Positions 57,375-64,000 of a stretch of DNA of 64,000 bases are shown here, piece after piece; the first letter of the stretch is position 1; each line of letters starts with the position of its first letter. Origin of the DNA: Prauserella_A oleivorans (GTDB lineage: Bacteria; Actinomycetota; Actinomycetes; Mycobacteriales; Pseudonocardiaceae); contig NZ_JBHUNT010000001.1 in the NCBI RefSeq assembly GCF_042685745.1, positions 1,178,001 through 1,242,000 on the forward strand, read 5' to 3'. Made by a program: the position numbers and the translations under genes. The notes beneath the pieces were generated by a model that made no database searches, was not told the origin of the DNA, and saw only the letters and a program-made list of their open reading frames with translations.

Positions 57375-58604
57375 CTAGCGCAGCGTGTCGAGGGCGTACG
57401 CCGCGTACATCGCGACACCGTTCGCCATCGCGTCCTCGTGGTGCCGGGCCCGGTTGGAGTGGTTGGACGCCGCGTCGTCCGGGTCCGTGCCGGGCGGGCA
57501 CGCCCCGAGGAAGGCGAACGCGCCGGGAACCCGCTGCAGGACGTACGAGAAGTCCTCGGCGCCCATGATCGGCGCGGCCATCTCGGCGGCGTTCGGCGCG
57601 CCCAGCACCTCGGCGGCAAGGCCCAGCACGCGGGCGGCCTCGTCGGCGTCGTTGATCGTGGGCGGGTAGCCGGGCTCGATGTCGATCAGCGCGCGGCAGC
57701 CGTGCGCGGCGGCGATGCCATCGCACACCGTGGGCAGCTCGGCGTGCACGCGGGCGCGGGTGGCCTCGGACAGCGCGCGGATGGTGCCCTCCAGCACCGC
57801 GGTCTCCGGGATGACGTTGGTGGTGGTGCCCGCCTCGATCCGGGTCACCGACACCACGGCGGGGTCGGCGACGTTCACCCGGCGCGTCACCATCGTCTGC
57901 AGCGCGCCCACCATCGCGGCGGCGGCCGGAACCGGGTCGACGGCGTTGTGCGGCAGCGAGCCGTGCCCGCCCTTACCCGTGACGCGCACCGAGAACGTGT
58001 CGGCCGACGCCATCAGCGCACCCGCCCGCGTGCGGATCTGCCCGCTGGGGAAGTTGGGGTAGATGTGCAGGCCGAACGCCCGCTCCACGCGCTCGCCCGC
58101 GGCGTCCAGCACGCCGTCGTGGATCATGTGCCGCGCGCCGTGGTAGCCCTCCTCGCCCGGCTGGAACATGAACACCACTGAGCCGGCGAGTTCGTTCGCG
58201 TGGGCCGACAGCAGCCGCGCGGCCGAGACGAGCATGGCGACGTGCGTGTCGTGCCCGCATCCGTGCATGACGCCGGGCACCGTCGAGGCGAACTCCTCGC
58301 CGGTGTCCTCGGGCATCGGCAGGGCGTCCATGTCACCCCGCAGCAGCACGGCCGGACCGGGTCTTCTGCCACGGAGCACCGCGGTCACCGAGGTCGTCGT
58401 CCTGCCGGTGGTGACCTCGAGCGGCAGGACGGCGATGGCGTCGAGAATCGCCTGCTGGGTCCGCGGCAGGTTCAGCCCGATCTCGGGATGGCGGTGCAGC
58501 TCCCTGCGCAGCGCCACCGTGTCGGCCTGCAGGGCGCGCGCCTCGGCGGCGAGCCCGGCCAGGCGGACGTCGGGCAGCGAGGGCAGCTCGTGGGGTCCGG
58601 TCAT
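57375..58604 (-). CDS. M20-family amidohydrolase
   Basis: A 409-residue metallopeptidase of the hippurate hydrolase/IAA-amino-acid hydrolase type. It has ALRRELHRHPEIGLNLPRTQ, the metal-binding MHGCGHDTHVAML and EEGYHGARHMI, and the dimerisation domain with GGHGSLPHNAVDPV. ATG 58604 gives the usual start; a longer in-frame one exists at 58670. Confidence 0.9.
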   Translation of the reverse strand: MTGPHELPSLPDVRLAGLAAEARALQADTVALRRELHRHPEIGLNLPRTQQAILDAIAVLPLEVTTGRTTTSVTAVLRGRRPGPAVLLRGDMDALPMPEDTGEEFASTVPGVMHGCGHDTHVAMLVSAARLLSAHANELAGSVVFMFQPGEEGYHGARHMIHDGVLDAAGERVERAFGLHIYPNFPSGQIRTRAGALMASADTFSVRVTGKGGHGSLPHNAVDPVPAAAAMVGALQTMVTRRVNVADPAVVSVTRIEAGTTTNVIPETAVLEGTIRALSEATRARVHAELPTVCDGIAAAHGCRALIDIEPGYPPTINDADEAARVLGLAAEVLGAPNAAEMAAPIMGAEDFSYVLQRVPGAFAFLGACPPGTDPDDAASNHSNRARHHEDAMANGVAMYAAYALDTLR

Positions 58605-58702
58605 GGCGTGAATGGTGGCACGGCCGTCCGTGCCGTCGGGTGCGGTCGGACGGGTGACGACTTCGGGCATCGTCGAAGGTCAACCAGGTATACGGTGGGC
58701 GC

Positions 58703-59185
58703 ATGGCGGTGAAGGAGCCGATCACGGGGTTCGCGGTGGCCGTGGTGCGCGAGGACGGCCGGTGGCGGTGCAGCCCTTTGGACCCGGCTGCGCTCACCGA
58801 GCTGGACGCCGCGATCACCGAACTGAGAAAGCTGCGCTCGACCGGCGCCGTGTTCGGTCTGCTGGCGGTGGACGACGAGTTCTTCGTCATCGTCCGCCCG
58901 ACCCCCGGCGGGGCGTCGTTGCTGCTGTCGGACGCCGCGGCGGCGCTGGACTACGACATCGCCGCGGACGTGCTCGACCTGCTGCGCGTCGAGCCGCCCG
59001 ACGAGGACGACGACGTCATCTGGCCCGAGGGCGATCTCGAGGTCCTCGCCGACCTCGGGATGCCGGGTGCGGAGCTCGAGGTGATCGTCAACGAGGTGGA
59101 GCTCTACCCGGACGAGCAGCTCAGCATGATCGCCCAGCGGTGCGGCTTCGCCGACGAGTTCGGCAAGGTGCTCGACGAGCTGTGA
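58703..59185 (+). CDS. tRNA adenosine deaminase-associated protein
   Basis: A 160-residue acidic protein (FAVAVVREDGRWRCSPLD, VIVRPTPGGASLLLSDAAAALDYDIA, a DEDDDVIWPEGDLEVL stretch). This is the partner gene that regularly precedes tadA in actinobacteria. Its stop overlaps the tadA start as GTGA. The molecular role is not known. Confidence 0.9.
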   Translation: MAVKEPITGFAVAVVREDGRWRCSPLDPAALTELDAAITELRKLRSTGAVFGLLAVDDEFFVIVRPTPGGASLLLSDAAAALDYDIAADVLDLLRVEPPDEDDDVIWPEGDLEVLADLGMPGAELEVIVNEVELYPDEQLSMIAQRCGFADEFGKVLDEL

Positions 59186-59679
59186 AGCCGCCGAAGGCCC
59201 GCACCGACGCCGACGCCGTGCGCGCCGCCATCGAGGTCGCGCGACGCGCGCGCCACACCGCGGACGTGCCGATCGGGGCGGTGGTGTTCGCGCCCGACGG
59301 TCGTCTGCTCGCCGGTGCCCACAACGCCCGCGAGGAGCTCGGAGACCCGACCGCCCACGCGGAGATCCTCGCCCTGCGGGCGGCGGCGCGCGAGTACGGC
59401 GACGGCTGGCGGCTCGCCGGCTGCACCCTGGCCGTGACCGTCGAACCGTGCACGATGTGCGCGGGCGCGCTGGTGCTCGCACGGGTGGCCCGCGTCGTGT
59501 TCGGCGCGTGGGAGCCGAGGACCGGGGCGGTCGGGTCGCTGTGGGACGTCGTCCGCGACCGCAGGCTCAACCACCGGCCGGAGGTGATCGGCGGGGTGCT
59601 GGAATCGGAGTGCGCGGCGCTGCTCGCGGAGTTCTTCGCAGGACAGCGCCCTGCGGCGGACCCGTTCGAGACGCGCTGA
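59182..59679 (+). CDS. tadA: tRNA-specific adenosine deaminase TadA
   Basis: A 165-residue zinc deaminase making inosine at position 34 of tRNA-Arg(ACG). It has catalytic HAEILAL and the zinc cysteines PCTMCAGA, followed by VVFGAWEPRTGAVGSLWDVVRD. GTG 59182 overlaps the upstream gene. Confidence 0.92.
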   Translation: MKPPKARTDADAVRAAIEVARRARHTADVPIGAVVFAPDGRLLAGAHNAREELGDPTAHAEILALRAAAREYGDGWRLAGCTLAVTVEPCTMCAGALVLARVARVVFGAWEPRTGAVGSLWDVVRDRRLNHRPEVIGGVLESECAALLAEFFAGQRPAADPFETR

Positions 59680-59702
59680 GCCGATGCAGTATCGTATCCG
59701 GC

Positions 59703-59790
59703 GGTAGCGTGTCCGAGCGGCCGAAGGAGCGCGACTCGAAATCGCGTGACGGGTAACCCCCGTCCGTGGGTTCAAATCCCACCGCTACCG
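59703..59790 (+). tRNA. tRNA-Ser (anticodon CGA)
   Basis: An 88-nt tRNA with acceptor stem GGTAGCG (59703-59709)/CGCTACC (59783-59789) and discriminator G. The anticodon stem-loop is cgcga-CTCGAAA-tcgcg, reading UCG codons. A long variable arm, typical of serine tRNAs, is present. CCA is not encoded. Confidence 0.97.
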
Positions 59791-59795
59791 CTGCT

Positions 59796-59833
59796 CAACG
59801 GGGCAGGCGCGAGTTCTCGTGTCTGCCCCGTTG
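59796..59833 (+). terminator. hairpin terminator after tRNA-Ser
   Basis: CAACGGGGCAG (59796-59806) pairs with CTGCCCCGTTG (59823-59833), with an inner GAG/CTC pairing in the loop. It starts 6 bp after the tRNA. Confidence 0.75.
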
Positions 59834-59922
59834 TCGTATCCGGTCCACGTATATGTGGTAACGATCACATCACGTCGCCGTGGGCTTGCAACGCTTCGCG
59901 CGCCCCTGCCGAAAAGCCCGGC

Positions 59923-62769
59923 ATGCGCAGTGCTGCGAGAACCATCACCGGACGCCTGGGTGCCGCCGTCCTTGTCTCCCTGCTGACCGTGGGCCTGGTG
60001 GCCGGGCTCCCGGCCCGCGAGGCCGCGGCGGCTCCGGTACTGCCCAGCGGGTTCGTGTTGCGGGACCAGCCGAGCGGGCAGGCCGCCTTCGACCTGACCG
60101 ATTTCGCCTACCTCCCCGACGGCAGCGTGGTCAGCACCGGCAAGCTGGGCAAGCTCGCGTGGGCGTCGGCCGACGGCAGCAGGAGCCGCCAGCTCGCCAT
60201 GCTGGAGGTGGACCCCACACGCGACTCCGGGCTCGTCGGCATCGCGGTGGCGCCGGACTACACCAGCTCGCGCGCGATCTACCTCGCGCGCTCGGTGCCC
60301 CAGGCCTCCGGGTCGGTGCTGCGGCTCGAACGCTGGCAGCTCGCCGGCACGGGCGAGCCGACCGGCCTGGTCCAGGGAAGCGCGCAGACGCTGCTGCAGA
60401 TACCCGCAGGCTTCCTGGTGCACGGCCTCACCGGCATCATCCCGGCCGAAGACGGCACCCTGTGGGTGTCGATCGGCGACACGTCCGACTTCGAGGGCAC
60501 CGACCCGGCCGCGTTACGCGCACAGGACATCAACCAGCCGCAGGGCAAGATCCTTCGGATCCAGGCCAATGGGGACGGGGTGCCGTCCAATCCCTACTAC
60601 GACCCCGCGGCGCCCGGAGCGGTGCGGAGCAAGGTGTACGCGTTCGGCTTCCGCAGCCCGTTCCGGCTGACGCTCGACCCGCGCACCGGCCTCCCGGTGG
60701 TGGGCGACGTCGGCTACCAGACGTGGGAAGAGATCGACATCGTGCGGCCGGGCGGCAACTACGGCTGGCCGTGCTGGGAAGGACGTGTCCGCACACCCGG
60801 CTACCGCGACCTGCCCGGCTGCGCAGGCGTGCCGAACACCGATCCGCTGGTGGCGTACCACCACGGCTCCGGACCCGATCAGGGCAACAGCGTGACCGGC
60901 GGCGTCGTCTACACGGGAACGAACTATCCGGAGCGCTACCACGGCGCCTACTTCTACGCCGACTACTCCGGCAAGCGAATGTGGACGGTCGCCTACGACG
61001 CGCAGGGAAACCTGACGCGCCCACCGGAGAACCCGCCGTTCGGTTCGGACATCGGCGGACCGGTGAAGTTCGCGACGGGGCCCGGCGGTGACATCGTCTA
61101 CGCCGACATCTACTCCGGACAGTTGCGCAGGCTCAGCTACGTGCCCGGCAACGCCGAGCCCATCGCGAAGGCCACCACGAGCACCGACCCGGCCACGCGC
61201 ACGGTGACGTTCGACGCGTCCGAGTCGCTCGACTTCAATGGCGACCCGCTGACCTACCGGTGGGACTTCGGGGACGGCCCGACCGGCACGGGCGTGCGCG
61301 CCACCCACACCTACGGCGCCGGTGCCGAGCGGTTCACCGCGCGGCTCACGGTGACCGACCCGCTGGGAGCCACCGGCACCGTCGACCTCACGGTCGTGCC
61401 CGGCAACCACTCGCCCGTGATCACGCCGGAGACGCCGGAGGACGTCACCTACGCCGTCGGCGATCCGGTGACCGTGCAGGTGAGCGCCACCGATACCGAG
61501 GACGGCGCGCTGGATGTGACGTGGACGAGCAGCACCGTGCACTGCGCCGAAGCCGACACGTGCCACTTCCACCCTGGCCCGGCCGGTGAGGGCGCCACCT
61601 TCACCGTGCCGTTCACGAACCATCCGGACTCGCGCATGGAGCTCACCGCGACCGCGACCGACAGCGCGGGGGTCTCCACCACCTACACCTACAGAGCCCT
61701 GCCGCGCGAATACCGCGTGACACTCACCAGCACAGTGCCCGCGGCGCTGGAGATCCCGGCCGAGGGCACGGGCGGGCCGACCGCGATGGTCACCGAGGGC
61801 GCCGACGTGGAGGTGCGGGCGGCCACGATCGCCAGCGACGGCGGCTCGCGGTTCGTGCGGTGGGACGACGGCGTGACCGAGCCGTCACAGACGTTCACCA
61901 TGCCCGCGCGGGACGTCCACCTCACCGCCATCTACGCGAGCCCCATCGACTCGCGGTACGAGGCGGAGCCGGAACTGCGCGAGGTGCTGGGCGAGCCGGT
62001 CGGCCCCGAGGTGATCGACGGCGGGGTCCGCTACCGCACGTACGAGGGCGGCAGGCTCTACTGGACGCAGGCGACCGGCGTGAAGGCCGTGTACGGCGCG
62101 ATCTACGACAAGTACCTCGCGCTGGGCGGCCACCGCGTACACGGGGTGCCGACCACCGACGAGTCGGCGACGCCCGACGGAACCGGCCGGTACAACCACT
62201 TCACCGGCATGACGGGCACGGGTATGCCGACGTCGATCTACTGGACTGCGTCGACGGGTGCGCACGGTGTTTGGGGTGCGATTCGGGATCGGTGGCGTGT
62301 GTTGGGTTGGGAGCGTGGGCCGCTCGGGTATCCGACGACCGATGAGTCGGTTACCCCGGACGGGCGTGGCCGATACAACCACTTCACCAAAGCCGGCTCG
62401 ATCTACTGGACTGCGTCGACGGGTGCGCACGGTGTTTGGGGTGCGATTCGGGATCGGTGGCGTGTGTTGGGTTGGGAGCGTGGGCCGCTCGGGTATCCGA
62501 CGACGGACGAGTCGGTGACCCCGGATGGGCGTGGCCGATACAACCACTTCTCGAAGTCCGGCTCGATCTACTGGACCGCCGGCACCGGTGCGCGCGACGT
62601 TTACGGCGCCATCCGGCAACGGTGGGCAGCGCTCGGCTGGGAACGGTCCTATTTGGGCTACCCGACCAGCGGCGAGTTCGCGGTACCCGGCGGGCGGCGG
62701 AACAACTTCCAGCGCGGCTACATCCAGTGGAATTCGTCCACCGGTGCCGTGATCGACCGGCGGTACTGA
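59923..62769 (+). CDS. secreted PQQ-type sugar dehydrogenase with PKD and LGFP repeats
   Basis: A 948-residue exported protein. Signal peptide: MRSAARTITGRLGAAVLVSLLT, a hydrophobic core and AxA cleavage near residue 38. Residues about 45-400 form a glucose/sorbosone dehydrogenase beta-propeller (VSIGDTSDFEGTDP, AFGFRSPFRLTLDP, GGNYGWPCWEG). A PKD domain (YRWDFGDGP, near 440-490) and a second beta domain follow. The last 270 residues carry about five LGFP repeats (GYPTTDE, YNHF, GSIYWT), which bind the mycolate/cell-wall layer in relatives. Two LGFP units are a 165-bp near-identical tandem duplication with different codon use. ATG 59923 is fixed by the signal peptide. Confidence 0.88.
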   Translation: MRSAARTITGRLGAAVLVSLLTVGLVAGLPAREAAAAPVLPSGFVLRDQPSGQAAFDLTDFAYLPDGSVVSTGKLGKLAWASADGSRSRQLAMLEVDPTRDSGLVGIAVAPDYTSSRAIYLARSVPQASGSVLRLERWQLAGTGEPTGLVQGSAQTLLQIPAGFLVHGLTGIIPAEDGTLWVSIGDTSDFEGTDPAALRAQDINQPQGKILRIQANGDGVPSNPYYDPAAPGAVRSKVYAFGFRSPFRLTLDPRTGLPVVGDVGYQTWEEIDIVRPGGNYGWPCWEGRVRTPGYRDLPGCAGVPNTDPLVAYHHGSGPDQGNSVTGGVVYTGTNYPERYHGAYFYADYSGKRMWTVAYDAQGNLTRPPENPPFGSDIGGPVKFATGPGGDIVYADIYSGQLRRLSYVPGNAEPIAKATTSTDPATRTVTFDASESLDFNGDPLTYRWDFGDGPTGTGVRATHTYGAGAERFTARLTVTDPLGATGTVDLTVVPGNHSPVITPETPEDVTYAVGDPVTVQVSATDTEDGALDVTWTSSTVHCAEADTCHFHPGPAGEGATFTVPFTNHPDSRMELTATATDSAGVSTTYTYRALPREYRVTLTSTVPAALEIPAEGTGGPTAMVTEGADVEVRAATIASDGGSRFVRWDDGVTEPSQTFTMPARDVHLTAIYASPIDSRYEAEPELREVLGEPVGPEVIDGGVRYRTYEGGRLYWTQATGVKAVYGAIYDKYLALGGHRVHGVPTTDESATPDGTGRYNHFTGMTGTGMPTSIYWTASTGAHGVWGAIRDRWRVLGWERGPLGYPTTDESVTPDGRGRYNHFTKAGSIYWTASTGAHGVWGAIRDRWRVLGWERGPLGYPTTDESVTPDGRGRYNHFSKSGSIYWTAGTGARDVYGAIRQRWAALGWERSYLGYPTSGEFAVPGGRRNNFQRGYIQWNSSTGAVIDRRY
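62236..62565 (+). repeat. 165-bp tandem duplication within LGFP region
   Basis: Units 62236-62400 and 62401-62565 encode successive 55-residue LGFP repeats and are almost identical in DNA, including unusual T-ending codons (ggt, cgt, att, ttg). Neighbouring LGFP units use GC-ending codons instead. Confidence 0.9.
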
Positions 62770-63205
62770 CCGGACGGGGGTTCGGGCGGTTCGGGGCGGG
62801 GCCTGGTTTGCCGTGTGTGCGGTTCCAGTAGCCGTGTCTGCGGTTGCGGTTGCCGTGTCGGCCGTTCACGTCGCCGTGTGTGCGGTTGGCGTTGTCGTGT
62901 CGCGGTTCCGCTAGCCGTCTCGCCCGCTCCCGTCGTCGTGGGCAGTGCCGCCCATGGCACGATTCGTTCGACGCTCACGAAAGCTGGAATTTCCGTCAGG
63001 GGACCATTGTTGTGGTTGCCTGGCCTGCTTGGGTGGTTGGGTTTCAGGCACGCCTGCGGCGCGCCGCGGGAAACTGCCGCTCCACACATGACCATGCATT
63101 GTCTGGTGGTTAGCGGCAGTTCCCCACGGAACGGATTTCGTGGTCACGTTCCGTTGTTTTTCGGTTCACTCATATGATTCGGTACTTCGCGGTAGAATCG
63201 TGGGC
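62770..63205. other. intergenic region with repeat array and DUF222 leader copy
   Basis: These 436 bp hold the fifth 21-bp array (62807-62943), a unique stretch (62944-63010), and the second copy of the DUF222 leader with its hairpin (63064-63129) and TATGAT box. No gene is supported. Confidence 0.6.
62807..62943 (+). repeat. 21-bp tandem repeat array, locus 5
   Basis: Six units (62807, 62828, 62849, 62870, 62891, 62911; the fifth is one base short) and a partial seventh. It begins 38 bp after the LGFP-protein stop, same orientation. Confidence 0.88.
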
Positions 63206-64000
63206 ATGGGGGAAAGTTCTCTTGATGACGTCGTTCGACTGGAGCGGGAGATCGCTCGGCTGCAGGCGTTGCAGGTGCGGGCTTTGGTGGAGTATTCGGC
63301 GTCGCGGGATGATGCTGCGGATGTGGCGTCGGAAGTGGCGCTGGGGTTGGCGATTTCGGAGAATGCGGCGCGGGTCAAAATCGGGTTGGCGCGGGATTTG
63401 GTGTCGCGGCTTCCGGAAACGTTGGGTGCGTTGTCCCGGGGCGAGATCGATCTGTACAAAGCCTCGAAAATCTCGGAACCGACAGCGGTCTTGTCTGATT
63501 CGCGGGCGCGGGAGGTGGATGCGCTGGTCTCCGGGCGGTTGGTGGGGCGGGATGCCTCGTCGATTCGGCGAATGGTGAACCGTGCGGTGCAGAAGGTGGA
63601 TCCGGAGGGTGCTGCGGCGCGGGCGGAGGCGCGGCGGCGGGAACGGCGGGTCGAGCTGCGGCACGCCGACGACGCGATGGCCACGTTGACCGCCGATTTG
63701 CCCGCCGAGGTGGCCTCGGCGGCGTATGCGCGGATCGACCGGTGTGCCCGCGCGCTGCGCAACGCCGGCGACGGCCGGACCATGGATCAGCTGCGGGCCG
63801 ACGTGTTCGCCGACCTGCTTCTCAGCGACCACCCAGGTGGGGGCTCACCGGAGGCCGAGATCTTCATCCACATCGACCTCGCCTCGCTGGTCGGCCTGTC
63901 GACCAACCCTGCCGAGCTCGCTGGACACGGACCACTCCCGGCGCCGATCGCGCGGGCGATCGCGTTCGACCCGAACTCGACCTGGCGGCGGATCATCACC
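63011..64000 (+). repeat. long direct repeat, copy 2 (cut by window end)
   Basis: Second copy of the DUF222/HNH gene and its leader, almost identical to 52127-53116. It continues past the window. Confidence 0.95.
63206..64000 (+). CDS. DUF222/HNH endonuclease, second copy (C-terminus outside window)
   Basis: From ATG 63206, 265 codons are open and continue beyond the window. The DUF222 domain is nearly identical to the copy at 52322 except residues 5-11 (SLDDVVR instead of FIERLVE) and one Ala-to-Val change. The HNH part and the site of the other copy's frameshift lie outside, so it cannot be told whether this copy is intact. Confidence 0.88.
   Translation, partial: MGESSLDDVVRLEREIARLQALQVRALVEYSASRDDAADVASEVALGLAISENAARVKIGLARDLVSRLPETLGALSRGEIDLYKASKISEPTAVLSDSRAREVDALVSGRLVGRDASSIRRMVNRAVQKVDPEGAAARAEARRRERRVELRHADDAMATLTADLPAEVASAAYARIDRCARALRNAGDGRTMDQLRADVFADLLLSDHPGGGSPEAEIFIHIDLASLVGLSTNPAELAGHGPLPAPIARAIAFDPNSTWRRIIT

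Noticed and set aside
1..64000. Insertion sequence, integrase or prophage
   Set aside because: No transposase, recombinase or phage structural gene was recognised on either strand.

Overview
The window is high-GC actinobacterial DNA, most likely from the Pseudonocardiaceae (the Amycolatopsis/Saccharomonospora/Prauserella side). Reasons: very strong G/C bias at third codon positions, many GTG starts, ATGA/GTGA gene overlaps, a furA-katA pair, deazaflavin (F420)-type DDN proteins, DUF222/HNH (13E12-type) genes, LGFP repeats, an MT0933-type antitoxin and a tRNA adenosine deaminase with its actinobacterial partner protein. This is inferred from the sequence alone.

Layout. 1-9.5 kb is an aromatic/ketone catabolic block: a truncated NB-ARC-type regulator, a Baeyer-Villiger monooxygenase, an HSL-type esterase, an IclR regulator with a double palindromic operator, a two-component flavin phenol hydroxylase (HpaC/HpaB-like), a catechol 1,2-dioxygenase, a 61-residue ORF framed by an inverted repeat, and a stand-alone FAD synthetase. 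9.5-12 kb holds a membrane protein and a lipoprotein. 12-17.3 kb is a tricarboxylate module (tctABC transporter, TcuA dehydrogenase, GntR regulator). 17.3-20 kb is an arsenic island (arsC, acr3, arsR, arsM). 20-25 kb has nhaA with a structured leader, two hydrolases, a methyltransferase and a DDN-hemerythrin fusion. 25-28 kb is the lactate oxidation operon lutABC, with two tandem 26-residue micro-ORFs between lutA and lutB. 28-34 kb has a PAS-GGDEF-EAL protein, an orphan ketosynthase, OsmC, and a TetR/DDN divergon. 34-39 kb is the NAD-linked formate dehydrogenase operon fdsGBAD. 39.5-45.8 kb covers catalase/furA/mycoredoxin, a coiled-coil protein, succinate-semialdehyde dehydrogenase, a lipoprotein and a MarR/GbsR regulator.

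45.9-52 kb is the most unusual part: a papain-like protease, a protein with nine GWDPYSPP repeats that appears to share the protease's C-terminal domain, a chagasin-like cysteine-protease inhibitor, an ECF sigma factor, a small carrier-domain protein and a TPR-CHAT protease. All six genes lie on the + strand. This looks like a regulated proteolytic system.

52-64 kb contains two near-identical DUF222/HNH genes as direct repeats of about 1 kb. Between them lie SRPBCC, FUSC, MT0933-type, tyrA, M20, tadA, tRNA-Ser and LGFP-repeat genes. A 21-bp tandem repeat family occurs at five places in the window, each time just 3' of a gene and in that gene's orientation. No transposase, integrase or CRISPR array was seen.
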